Of a stretch of 27,791 bases of DNA, positions 1-7,096 are shown in pieces (the first letter of the stretch is position 1; each line of letters opens with the position of its first letter). Source of the stretch: Clostridia bacterium (GTDB lineage Bacteria > Bacillota > Clostridia > UBA1381). The notes under the pieces are model-generated. The model worked only from the letters and a program-made list of their open reading frames with translations, made no database searches and had not been told where the DNA came from. The stretch spans positions 1 through 27,791 of the forward strand of contig JAFQNU010000193.1 in NCBI GenBank assembly GCA_017420825.1, written 5' to 3'. Made by a program: the position numbers and the translations under genes.

Positions 1-42
1 ATTAGCTGAATTTCAAGGCTCCATCTATATTTGAACACAAAA

Positions 43-76
43 ATGACCTCAAGATTTTACTAAATCTCAAGGTCAT
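43..76 (-). terminator. Rho-independent terminator after guaA
   Basis: Two 15-nt arms (43-57 and 62-76) pair around a 4-nt loop. In minus-strand RNA the two non-Watson-Crick positions become G-U wobbles, whereas in plus-strand RNA they would be C/A mismatches. The hairpin is followed on the minus strand by a TTTTTGTG tract. Both points assign it to guaA, whose stop codon is about 60 nt upstream. Confidence 0.75.
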
Positions 77-135
77 AGTTTTATATTCAATTTTGCCCTT
101 TAGACGATATTTGACATTGCCCTTCTACATATTTG

Positions 136-1116
136 TTATTCCCACTCTATTGTCCCGATTGGCTTCGGTGTCAAATCAAGGAGAACACGATTGATGCCTT
201 CAACTTCATTTGTTATTCTCGCTGTTATCTTATGGAGAACATCATACGGAATTTCTTCTATAGTTGCTGTCATCGCATCTGTTGTATTTACGGCACGTAT
301 GATTGCAGGCCAACCCTCATATCTTTTATCGTTTTTAACACCAACACTCTTCATATCAGGCACAGCAACAAAATACTGCCAAACCTTACCCGCAAGGCCA
401 CAAATATCAAATTCCTCACGTAAAATTGCGTCTGCTTCACGAAGTGCATTTAACCTGTCACGTGTGATTGCCCCTAAGCAACGAACACCAAGTCCGGGAC
501 CGGGGAATGGCTGACGGTCTACCATTGAAGATGGCAGTCCCAAAGCACGTCCTACCACTCTTACCTCATCTTTATACAATAACTTAATCGGCTCAACAAG
601 CTCGAACTGCATATCCTCAGGGAGTCCGCCAACATTATGATGAGCCTTTACTCCATCACTCTCCAAAATATCGGGATAGATTGTTCCCTGTGCAAGGAAA
701 GAGATATTTTCAAGCTTTCTTGCTTCCTCATCAAACACAACAATAAACTCATTACCAATTATTTTTCTCTTTTCTTCAGGATTTGAAACACCTGCAAGCT
801 TATCCAAAAATCTGTCTGTTGCGTCAATGTAGATAAGGTTTGCGTCAAGCTCATCGCCAAATACCTTAATAACCTCTTCACTCTCACCCTTACGCATAAG
901 ACCATGGTTTACATGGACACATACAAGCTGCTTTCCTATTGCCTTTATAAGCAATGCGGCAACAACCGAGCTGTCAACTCCGCCCGACAACGCCAAAAGC
1001 ACCTTTTTATCTCCAACCTGTGCCTTTACCAACTCAACCTGTTGTGCAATAAATTCATCTGCCTGTTCCTTAGTCTTGATACGAGCCATCGTATCAGGTC
1101 TTTTATTTGTATCCAT
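136..1116 (-). CDS. guaA: GMP synthase, ATP-pyrophosphatase (XMP-aminating) subunit without glutaminase domain
   Basis: This enzyme adenylates and aminates XMP to GMP, the last step of guanine nucleotide synthesis. The 326-aa product has the ATP-pyrophosphatase P-loop SGGVDSS (about residues 45-51), the GuaA core PFPGPGLGVRCLG and the C-terminal dimerisation domain ending in GTIEWE. It lacks the roughly 190-residue class I glutamine amidotransferase domain of ordinary ~510-aa bacterial GuaA. The start is firm: AGGAGGG lies 6 nt upstream and a consensus promoter lies at 1146-1174, leaving no room for a lost N-terminus. It therefore resembles the split archaeal-type GuaAb. It must use free ammonia or a glutaminase subunit encoded elsewhere. 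The 3' end of guaA is a known integration site for genomic islands, but no island is visible in the 135 nt that follow. Confidence 0.93.
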   Translation of the reverse strand: MDTNKRPDTMARIKTKEQADEFIAQQVELVKAQVGDKKVLLALSGGVDSSVVAALLIKAIGKQLVCVHVNHGLMRKGESEEVIKVFGDELDANLIYIDATDRFLDKLAGVSNPEEKRKIIGNEFIVVFDEEARKLENISFLAQGTIYPDILESDGVKAHHNVGGLPEDMQFELVEPIKLLYKDEVRVVGRALGLPSSMVDRQPFPGPGLGVRCLGAITRDRLNALREADAILREEFDICGLAGKVWQYFVAVPDMKSVGVKNDKRYEGWPAIIRAVNTTDAMTATIEEIPYDVLHKITARITNEVEGINRVLLDLTPKPIGTIEWE

Positions 1117-1145
1117 ATTAACCCTCCTGAAAATGTTTTTCTAAT

Positions 1146-1174
1146 ATTTTAACACAATAATACAGCTTTTTCAA
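1146..1174 (-). promoter_or_regulatory. Promoter of guaA
   Basis: On the minus strand, -35 TTGAAA (1169-1174) and -10 TAAAAT (1146-1151) are separated by 17 bp. The -10 lies about 30 nt from the guaA start codon. No guanine riboswitch fits in the short leader. Confidence 0.7.
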
Positions 1175-1294
1175 GTATTAATTTTATCTTTTATTTTGTA
1201 AATATGAAATTTAATAAAATTCCCTGTTCATTGACATTATTTTATGTTCTAATATAACAAATTTACATACTTTTATAATTTTCTATAATTTAGC

Positions 1295-1323
1295 TTGAAA
1301 TTATACAAAATTTGCTGTAAAAT
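1295..1323 (+). promoter_or_regulatory. Promoter of azlCD
   Basis: TTGAAA (1295-1300), a 17-bp spacer and TAAAAT (1318-1323) predict a transcript starting near 1330. That would leave almost no leader for an ATG at 1338 and favours the downstream TTG at 1356. A second candidate lies upstream: TTGACA (1231-1236) and TATAAC (1253-1258) with a 16-bp spacer. Confidence 0.6.
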
Positions 1324-1355
1324 ATATTTTATGAATAATGAAAGGAATGTTTCTA

Positions 1356-2051
1356 TTGAGAGAATACACCAAAGGTATCAAAGACGGATTGCCGATTTGC
1401 TTAGGCTACATATCGGTTTCCTTTGCGTTTGGTCTGATGGCAAAAAGAGGTGGATTATCCGTTTTATCCTCAGTTCTGATATCGCTTACCAACCTTACAA
1501 GCGCAGGACAATTTGCAGGAATTGAAATAATTAAATCAAATGGTACATTATTTGAGCTTGCATTTGCAACCCTGATAATAAATTTAAGATATTTACTTAT
1601 GTCTTTATCTCTTTCACAGAGATTTGATGAAAAAACAGGCACACTAAAACGTCTTGCCATGTCGTTCGGAATTACAGACGAAATTTTTGCAGTATCAATG
1701 CAAAGGATTGCACCTCTTACCTTTACATATTTTATCGGTCTTATGACGTTACCTATAATCGGGTGGAGTGGCGGGACATTTTTAGGTGCATTTGCAAGTT
1801 CTGTACTTCCCGAAACAGTTCGTTTATCGCTCGGCATAGCGATTTATGCCATGTTTATTGCAATTATTATTCCGCCTGCAAAAAAATCACGCCCGATTTT
1901 AAATATTATACTGATATCTGTCGCAATCAGCACAATTTTAAGCTTTGTACCGTTATTTGCAGGTCTTTCGGGCGGGTGGAGAATTATTATTTCCACCATA
2001 ATCGCCTCAGGTGTCGGAGCTTTTTTATATCCGCAAAAGGAGGGTGAGTAA
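1356..2051 (+). CDS. azlC: AzlC-family branched-chain amino acid exporter, large subunit
   Basis: This is a multi-pass membrane protein of the AzlC (LIV-E) family, the large subunit of a two-component amino-acid exporter with AzlD. It shows the family opening KGIKDGLPICLGYISVSFAFG, the ITDEIFAV segment and several hydrophobic helices. The start is ambiguous. ATGs at 1338 and 1347 have no usable ribosome binding site. The TTG at 1356 has AAAGGA (1341-1346) 9 nt upstream and gives a typical family N-terminus, so it is preferred (231 aa). The stop codon overlaps the azlD start by one base (TAATG), indicating translational coupling. The transported substrate cannot be read from the sequence. Confidence 0.9.
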   Translation: MREYTKGIKDGLPICLGYISVSFAFGLMAKRGGLSVLSSVLISLTNLTSAGQFAGIEIIKSNGTLFELAFATLIINLRYLLMSLSLSQRFDEKTGTLKRLAMSFGITDEIFAVSMQRIAPLTFTYFIGLMTLPIIGWSGGTFLGAFASSVLPETVRLSLGIAIYAMFIAIIIPPAKKSRPILNIILISVAISTILSFVPLFAGLSGGWRIIISTIIASGVGAFLYPQKEGE

Positions 2052-2374
2052 TGAATAATCTGTATCTTATCTGCGCCGTTATAACAATGGCATTAATTAC
2101 ATATTTTATAAGACTTCTGCCCCTTACCTTTTTCAGAAAAAAAATAACAAATCCGTATATTAAATCTTTTTTGAACTTTGTTCCCTATGCGGTTTTAGGT
2201 GCAATGACAATCCCTGATGCATTCTTTGCCACAGGCAGTATTATTTCCGCAGGGTTTGGTATTGCAACAGCATTGTTTCTGTCGCTGAAAGGCAAAGGAT
2301 TGTTAAGCGTTTCACTGATTTCCTGTTTGGTTGTTCTTATTCTCAATTCAATCCTCTTTCAGATTTTGCCGTAG
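2051..2374 (+). CDS. azlD: AzlD-family branched-chain amino acid exporter, small subunit
   Basis: A 107-aa protein with about four membrane segments. It matches AzlD, the small partner of AzlC, in size, in the segment ITYFIRLLPLTFFRK followed by FLNFVPYAVLGAMTIPD, and in position. It starts on the azlC stop codon (TAATG). Its last 16 nt overlap the 3' end of the convergent methyltransferase gene, so the two transcripts meet head-on with no terminator between them that I can see. Confidence 0.92.
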   Translation: MNNLYLICAVITMALITYFIRLLPLTFFRKKITNPYIKSFLNFVPYAVLGAMTIPDAFFATGSIISAGFGIATALFLSLKGKGLLSVSLISCLVVLILNSILFQILP

Positions 2375-3081
2375 ATTTTTTTAAATTCTTCCGTCTCGCT
2401 TCCGTCTGTGTTATACATAACAAGCGGCGGAAGAATTTTTACATCACTTTTTCCTTTATAAAGACCGTCAACCAAAACAAGTACAGGCGCATCACAAGCA
2501 GTATTATGTACAAATCTGATACGTTTTGGCTCTATATCATATTTCCTCATAAGATATATTATATCACAAAGTCTTGACGGTCGGTGTACCATAACAAGAT
2601 GTCCTGTAAGGCTTATGAGCGAAGACGAAACCAAAATAATATCTTCAAGCGTACATTTTACCTCATGACGTGCAATGATTTTTTCATCAAGCTCATTTAA
2701 CACTGCCGAATTTGTACGCATATATGGCGGATTGCAGGTGATTAAATCAAAGCTGCGTTTTTTAAAAAAATCAAGGCTGTTTTTTAAGTCACCGTTTATT
2801 ATTTTAACACGTTCAGAAAGTTCATTCATTTTTACCGACCTTTGTGCCATTTGTGCGTAATCCTTCTGAATTTCAAGTCCGACTATATTTTTTGCATTCG
2901 TTTTTGCTGATAAAAGCAACGGAACAATACCTGAACCTGTGCAAAGGTCGAGAATATTTTCCGCTTTTATTAATTTTGCAAAATCGGACAAAAGAACGGC
3001 ATCTGTTCCGAATTTAAAGCCGTCCTTCTTCTGTATTATTTTTAACCCCTTTAACTGTAAATCGTCAATAATCTCGCACAT
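2359..3081 (-). CDS. TrmN6-like tRNA (adenine-N6) methyltransferase
   Basis: This is a 240-aa Rossmann-fold SAM-dependent methyltransferase of the YfiC/TrmN6 type (COG4123), which in E. coli methylates A37 of tRNA1-Val. Visible motifs are SAM motif I LDLCTGSG (44-51), the acidic end of the next strand (GLEIQ, 68-72) and the amino-methylating motif IV NPPY (117-120). The N-terminal segment GFKFGTDAVLLSDF is typical of the family. It is the last gene of a minus-strand operon, 3 nt after fabZ, with an AAGGA-type ribosome binding site. The exact tRNA target in Clostridia is not established by the sequence, so no gene symbol is given. Confidence 0.85.
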   Translation of the reverse strand: MCEIIDDLQLKGLKIIQKKDGFKFGTDAVLLSDFAKLIKAENILDLCTGSGIVPLLLSAKTNAKNIVGLEIQKDYAQMAQRSVKMNELSERVKIINGDLKNSLDFFKKRSFDLITCNPPYMRTNSAVLNELDEKIIARHEVKCTLEDIILVSSSLISLTGHLVMVHRPSRLCDIIYLMRKYDIEPKRIRFVHNTACDAPVLVLVDGLYKGKSDVKILPPLVMYNTDGSETEEFKKIYGKI

Positions 3082-3084
3082 ATC

Positions 3085-3516
3085 CTATTCCTTATTATCA
3101 ACCAACGCAAAGCTTACCTCTCCCGACGCCGCAAGCTCGCCGTCTACCGTTGCGCATACATTGGTTTTCGCCATACCATGACGGAATGCCACAAGCTCTG
3201 ATTTTAAACAGAGTGTGTCTCCGGGGACAACCTGACGTCTGAATTTAAAGTTATTTACCCCTGTTAAAACTCCGAGCTTTCCCGAATTTCCCTCTCTTGA
3301 CATTAAAAGTATTCCGCCAAGCTGTGCAAGACTCTCTATTATCATAACACCAGGCATAATGGGAATGCCGGGGAAATGCCCTGTAAATATCGGCTCATTT
3401 GCAGTGACATTCTTTACTCCCTCTATTGTGTCCCCCTCAAATTTTGTCACCTTGTCCACAAGAAGCATGGGGTATCTGTGAGGTAACATTTTTTGTATCT
3501 GTGCATTTGTAAGCAT
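3085..3516 (-). CDS. fabZ: 3-hydroxyacyl-ACP dehydratase FabZ
   Basis: This is the hot-dog-fold dehydratase of type II fatty acid synthesis, converting 3-hydroxyacyl-ACP to trans-2-enoyl-ACP. At 143 aa it is normal FabZ length. Hallmarks are LPHRYPMLLVDKV (11-23), GHFPGIPIMPGV with the catalytic His47, and the catalytic Glu61 in IIESLAQ. AGGAGG lies 7 nt before the ATG. It is not in a fab cluster: the upstream neighbours are an MreB-like gene and an amidohydrolase, and the downstream neighbour is a tRNA methyltransferase. The 197-nt gap before it appears to hold an inserted segment (see 3520-3712). Confidence 0.96.
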   Translation of the reverse strand: MLTNAQIQKMLPHRYPMLLVDKVTKFEGDTIEGVKNVTANEPIFTGHFPGIPIMPGVMIIESLAQLGGILLMSREGNSGKLGVLTGVNNFKFRRQVVPGDTLCLKSELVAFRHGMAKTNVCATVDGELAASGEVSFALVDNKE

Positions 3517-3519
3517 ATC

Positions 3520-3712
3520 TTAACCTCCTATATTTTAAATTACAATTTATTGTAGGGCACAGCCTTCAGGATGTGCCGAAATCAGTTTGTCCAAAACCCT
3601 GTCATGTTCACAGGCAGAGGAAAAATTGTTCAGATTGTGCGGATAACCGAACGCCGTGTACGTGTGTACACAAGTGAGGTTAAACGTGCGATATGGGCAA
3701 TTTTAACCTCCT
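3520..3712 (-). repeat. Insertion-like non-coding segment with duplicated ribosome-binding-site flanks
   Basis: The gap between mreB-like and fabZ has no coding signal. It is bounded by the same 10-mer in direct orientation, TTAACCTCCT at 3520-3529 and 3703-3712 (AGGAGGTTAA on the minus strand). One copy is the working fabZ ribosome binding site. The other sits directly after the mreB-like stop codon with no gene behind it. Inside, 3556-3577 forms a hairpin (GGCACA/TGTGCC plus CCT/AGG) preceded by TGTAGGG. This is consistent with a small non-autonomous repeat that duplicated its target, but no terminal inverted repeats were found. Confidence 0.4.
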
Positions 3713-3713
3713 G

Positions 3714-4754
3714 TTAAATTGTATAGTAATACTTATCAGGCTGTTCTCCTGATGTATCCAGCATTGCAAGCTGTTCTCCCGCTCCGTTTATAACACACTC
3801 GTCCATTTTATCGGTTGTAAAAACCTTTATTCCAAGCTCTGATGTCAGCCATTTTTCAAGACCATACAGCATTGCTCCTCCGCCTGTTATTAAAATTCCG
3901 TCCTCTAAAATATCAGATTGCAATTCGGGCGGTGTTTCTTCAAGAGTGGTTTTTATCGTTTCAGCAATTTTTTTCAAAAGACCTGTGAAGCTGTCTCTTA
4001 GCTCTTCGGAATTAATAATAATTTTTCCGGGTAATCCGTTTGATACTCCGCAACCTGTAACCTCCAATGTTTTTGACAATTCAAACGGATATGCACAACC
4101 AATTTCTTTTTTAATTTTCTCGGCAGTCAAATATCCTATGTTTAAGTTATAGTTCTTTTTTATGTAGTGCATAACATTTTCGGTAAAGGCGTTTCCGCCA
4201 ACCTTTACCGATTTTGATATTACTGCACGTCCAAGAGAAATTGATGCCACATCGCACACCCCTGCACCGATATCCGCAATCAACATTCCTCTTGCAAGCG
4301 ATATATCACAGCCTGCACCGCAAGCCGCCGCAAGCGGTTCTTCTATTAAAAACACCTCTCTTGCTCCTGCTTCGAGCAATGCGTTTGCAAGTCCTTTTTT
4401 CTCAATCTCTGTGCTGTCTGCCGCAACCGATGCAATTATTCTCGGCTTTAAAAGCTTTTTTGTACAGGCATTATCTATAAAATACTTAAACAACTTACAT
4501 GACATCTCGTAATCAGCCACAACTCCTGCCTCAATCGGCTTTACTACCTTTACTGAAGGGGGTGCCTTTCCAAGCATCTCATAGGCTTCCTCTCCGACCG
4601 CCTGAATTTTTTTTGTTGCTGTATCATATGCAATATATGACGGCTCTTTCAAAACTACTCCCTTTCCTCTTACATACACCGCCGTCATGTCTGTTCCGGG
4701 GTCTATTGCCAAATCACATGAAACTGCATTGTTTAACAAGTAATTTAAATACAT
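3714..4754 (-). CDS. Divergent MreB/Mbl-like actin-family protein
   Basis: A bacterial actin homologue (346 aa) of the MreB/Mbl family, whose members polymerise under the membrane and guide lateral cell-wall synthesis. Alignable motifs are phosphate-1 AIDPGTDMTAVYVRGKGVVL (16-35), the segment LIEEPLAAACGAG (136-148) with its catalytic-type Glu, phosphate-2 DIGAGVCDVASISLG (161-175) and the adenosine loop ITGGGAMLYGL (289-299). Several family positions differ: DLGTANT is DPGTDMT, and DIGGGTT is DIGAGVC. It is thus probably a second, specialised paralogue rather than the main MreB. Linkage is to an amidohydrolase 6 nt upstream, not to mreC/mreD. GGAAGGA precedes the ATG. Confidence 0.85.
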   Translation of the reverse strand: MYLNYLLNNAVSCDLAIDPGTDMTAVYVRGKGVVLKEPSYIAYDTATKKIQAVGEEAYEMLGKAPPSVKVVKPIEAGVVADYEMSCKLFKYFIDNACTKKLLKPRIIASVAADSTEIEKKGLANALLEAGAREVFLIEEPLAAACGAGCDISLARGMLIADIGAGVCDVASISLGRAVISKSVKVGGNAFTENVMHYIKKNYNLNIGYLTAEKIKKEIGCAYPFELSKTLEVTGCGVSNGLPGKIIINSEELRDSFTGLLKKIAETIKTTLEETPPELQSDILEDGILITGGGAMLYGLEKWLTSELGIKVFTTDKMDECVINGAGEQLAMLDTSGEQPDKYYYTI

Positions 4755-4760
4755 ATTTTT

Positions 4761-5579
4761 CTATCCTTCCAAAATATCAAAAATTTTTGCTCCGTTTTCC
4801 CAAAATATCTTCCTTTGAGCTTCTTCTCCAAGATTAAATTCTCTTATCTTTTCTGCCACATAGCCCTGGTCCATCCATGGGGAGTCCGAGCCAAAAAGGA
4901 TTTTATCCGCACCATGTGCTTTTATAATTTCCTTTGCAAGCTCATCATCCATCTGACCGACAGAATACGAAGTGTCAAAGTATATCGGGGTGTCTACAAG
5001 ATATTTTAATACCTTTTCCCATCTCATATATCCGCCCATATGTGCGGCAATTATGTTTTTTCCGCTTACATAATTCAACGCATTTTTAAGCTGTTCAGGC
5101 TCACAGTGAACAGGCGGTGCCATTCCGATATCCGCCCCTGCGTGAAGCATTACATAAAGTCCCAGCTCCTCTGCTTTTTCAAGCACTCTGAGCGATTCCT
5201 TACTGTCAATATAAAAGCTCTGATATTCAGGATGCAGTTTTATACCTTTTAAGCCAAGCTCTTTTATTTTTTCAAGATGCTCACATGCCTTTTCATCATT
5301 TGGGTGAACACTGCCAAATGAATACACATTGCCTTTTCCATTAATCTCTGATGCAAATGCATTAATTGTATCTGTCTGTGACGGATTGGTTGCTATCGGC
5401 ATTACCGCCGAAACTGTAATATCATTTTTTTTCATCGAATCCATTAAGGATTGCAGTTTGCCGTCAAGCTTTGCTTTCTCTTCTCTTTTACTTACCTTTA
5501 AAATATTATCCTCCAAAACCTTAATTGCCCTTTCGGCAAGCTTGTCCGGAAATATATGTGTATGAATATCTATAATCAT
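4761..5579 (-). CDS. Amidohydrolase-family TIM-barrel metal-dependent hydrolase
   Basis: A 272-aa amidohydrolase of the COG2159 type. It shows the N-terminal metal motif DIHTH, the strand GLKGIKLHPEYQ, the metal His in MLHAGADIG, IIAAHMGG, and the C-terminal metal-binding Asp in ILFGSDSPWMD. The family covers decarboxylases and hydrolases of small cyclic or carboxylic substrates, and the substrate cannot be told here. The ATG at 5579 is preferred over the one at 5588, because GGAAAGGA abuts the latter but lies about 9 nt before the former. It is the first gene of the operon amidohydrolase, mreB-like, fabZ, trmN6-like. Confidence 0.88.
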   Translation of the reverse strand: MIIDIHTHIFPDKLAERAIKVLEDNILKVSKREEKAKLDGKLQSLMDSMKKNDITVSAVMPIATNPSQTDTINAFASEINGKGNVYSFGSVHPNDEKACEHLEKIKELGLKGIKLHPEYQSFYIDSKESLRVLEKAEELGLYVMLHAGADIGMAPPVHCEPEQLKNALNYVSGKNIIAAHMGGYMRWEKVLKYLVDTPIYFDTSYSVGQMDDELAKEIIKAHGADKILFGSDSPWMDQGYVAEKIREFNLGEEAQRKIFWENGAKIFDILEG

Positions 5580-5603
5580 CAAGCTCATTCCTTTCCATTA
5601 TAT

Positions 5604-5632
5604 ATTGTACACCAAAAACAAATAAAAATCAA
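5604..5632 (-). promoter_or_regulatory. Promoter of the amidohydrolase-mreB-like-fabZ operon
   Basis: Minus-strand TTGATT (5627-5632), a 17-bp spacer and TACAAT (5604-5609), shortly before the ribosome binding site. It diverges from the plus-strand promoter at 5684. Confidence 0.6.
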
Positions 5633-5683
5633 TATTATTAAAATTTTGACACAAATTTTGTTTATAATATATACTTTTTTCTA

Positions 5684-5712
5684 TTGAATTATTTTAAAAT
5701 ATATAGTATAAT
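5684..5712 (+). promoter_or_regulatory. Promoter of the Pro/Ser/Thr-rich membrane protein gene
   Basis: TTGAAT (5684-5689), a 17-bp spacer and TATAAT (5707-5712). GGAGG lies further downstream, 6 nt before the ATG at 5748. An upstream alternative, TTGACA (5646-5651) and TATACT (5670-5675) with an 18-bp spacer, could be a second start. Confidence 0.65.
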
Positions 5713-5747
5713 ATATGTGTAAAAGTTTAACTTTTTGGAGGTAAGCT

Positions 5748-6314
5748 ATGAAAAAAGCTTTAAAAATAATAAAAATCATCCTGCTTTCCTTGTTGGGACT
5801 ATTAATTGTTGCGATAATTGCAGGAGTTATATTATATCAGACAACTTTTAAAGAACCTGTTGAAAAAATGATGTCATCAATTGACAACATAATAGAAAGC
5901 GGAGAACTGTTTGAGCCTGAACAAGAGCCACTATCCTCAGAAATACCGTCTCCGACAGCAAGCGGAGAAGCTCCGACAGAGGAACCAACAGCGCAAACAT
6001 CTGGTAATTCTCCCTCCCCATCGTCACCAACACCAACTCCCTCCCAACAACCACAAAAACCAAAGAAGCCTGCTACTGAATACAAAAGTACATATGATTA
6101 TGTAAAGGATAACGTTACTCCTTCCGATTTTAAGAAAGGCTCAAACTTTGCATCAAGAGTGGACATAGGATATATTTTAGGGTTATTGTCGGGCGGTCTG
6201 ACAAAATCAGAACGAAAAGAACTTAAACAATATCTTTCCGAAAGATTTTCACAAGCTGAAATCAACGAGGGAATTGCGTTATATAAAAAATATTCTTATC
6301 TGCTAAAAAAATAA
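5748..6314 (+). CDS. Membrane-anchored protein with Pro/Ser/Thr-rich linker, function unknown
   Basis: I do not recognise this 188-aa protein. It has a short basic N-terminus and one strong hydrophobic segment (about 8-30), acting as an uncleaved anchor. A low-complexity Pro/Ser/Thr/Glu-rich linker (about 50-110) follows, then a charged, probably helical C-terminal domain of about 75 residues (YDYVKDNVTPSDF to the end). The predicted topology puts the C-terminal domain outside the membrane, with the linker spanning the wall. It lies 70 nt ahead of walR but has its own promoter, and walR has another, so co-expression is possible but not required. No catalytic motif is visible. The start is set by GGAGG 6 nt upstream. 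Confidence 0.8.
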   Translation: MKKALKIIKIILLSLLGLLIVAIIAGVILYQTTFKEPVEKMMSSIDNIIESGELFEPEQEPLSSEIPSPTASGEAPTEEPTAQTSGNSPSPSSPTPTPSQQPQKPKKPATEYKSTYDYVKDNVTPSDFKKGSNFASRVDIGYILGLLSGGLTKSERKELKQYLSERFSQAEINEGIALYKKYSYLLKK

Positions 6315-6324
6315 GAAAATTATC

Positions 6325-6353
6325 TTGATTTAACACGAAAAATCTGATAAAAT
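6325..6353 (+). promoter_or_regulatory. Promoter of the walRK operon
   Basis: TTGATT (6325-6330), a 17-bp spacer and TAAAAT (6348-6353), with AAAGGAAG about 8 nt before the walR ATG at 6385. No terminator separates it from the gene upstream. Confidence 0.65.
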
Positions 6354-6384
6354 ATTATTATTGAATACGAAAGGAAGATGTACT

Positions 6385-7089
6385 ATGGATCAAAGGACAG
6401 TACTTGTAATTGATGACGAACAGCCAATAGTTGACATACTTAAATTTAATCTTACTAAAGAAGGATATGCAGTTTTGGAGGCATATGACGGTGCACAGGG
6501 TTTAGAACTTGCACTTTCAAGAAATCCCGATTTAATTTTGCTTGACGTTATGCTTCCTAAAATGGACGGCTTTGAGGTTTGCAGAAAGATAAGAGAAAAA
6601 TCCTCCGTACCCATTATTATGCTTACAGCACGTGAGGAAGAGGTTGACAAGGTGCTTGGTCTTGAACTTGGCGCTGATGACTACATGACAAAGCCCTTCT
6701 CTGTAAGAGAATTGACCGCAAGAGTTAAGGCTAATTTAAGAAGAATGACAATAGATAAAAGCTCTGCAGGCACAACAGACGCATCAGGTCTTATTGTGTC
6801 GGGCGACCTTGTTATAAACATGGAGAGATACGAGGTTAAGAAAAGGGATGTTGTTGCAGATATAACTCTTCGTGAATTTGAATTACTGAAATTCCTCGCA
6901 CTTCAGCCCGAAAAGATTTTTACAAGAGAAAATCTTTTGGAAAATGTATGGGGTTATGAGTATTACGGCGATGTAAGAACAGTTGACGTTACAGTCAGAC
7001 GTTTAAGAGAAAAGATTGAAGATGACCCGGGTATGCCACGATACATTATAACAAAACGAGGCGTGGGATATTATTTTAATAAGGCGTGA
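6385..7089 (+). CDS. walR: Response regulator WalR (YycF), OmpR/PhoB family
   Basis: This DNA-binding response regulator (234 aa) of the cell-wall stress system WalRK controls autolysins and wall turnover in Firmicutes. The receiver domain (1-120) has the acidic pair D10/D11, phospho-acceptor Asp54 in LLDVMLP, Thr81 and Lys103 in TKPFS. The winged-helix domain follows (about 140-232), ending in ITKRGVGYYF. The opening VLVIDDEQPIVDILKFNLTKEGY is WalR-like. Linkage to walK, yycH and yycI supports the assignment over PhoP or other OmpR-type regulators. The upstream TTG at 6361 lies in the leader; the ATG at 6385 has a proper AAAGGAAG. Confidence 0.92.
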   Translation: MDQRTVLVIDDEQPIVDILKFNLTKEGYAVLEAYDGAQGLELALSRNPDLILLDVMLPKMDGFEVCRKIREKSSVPIIMLTAREEEVDKVLGLELGADDYMTKPFSVRELTARVKANLRRMTIDKSSAGTTDASGLIVSGDLVINMERYEVKKRDVVADITLREFELLKFLALQPEKIFTRENLLENVWGYEYYGDVRTVDVTVRRLREKIEDDPGMPRYIITKRGVGYYFNKA

Positions 7090-7096
7090 GATATAA

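Noticed and set aside
136..1330. guaA as a truncated pseudogene missing its N-terminal domain
   Set aside because: A consensus promoter and a strong ribosome binding site lie directly in front of the start, and no remnant of an amidotransferase domain is seen upstream.
4214..4837. Plus-strand open frames opposite the MreB-like and amidohydrolase genes
   Set aside because: They lack ribosome binding sites and have leucine/proline/histidine-rich, low-information products. They are antisense shadows of well-supported genes.
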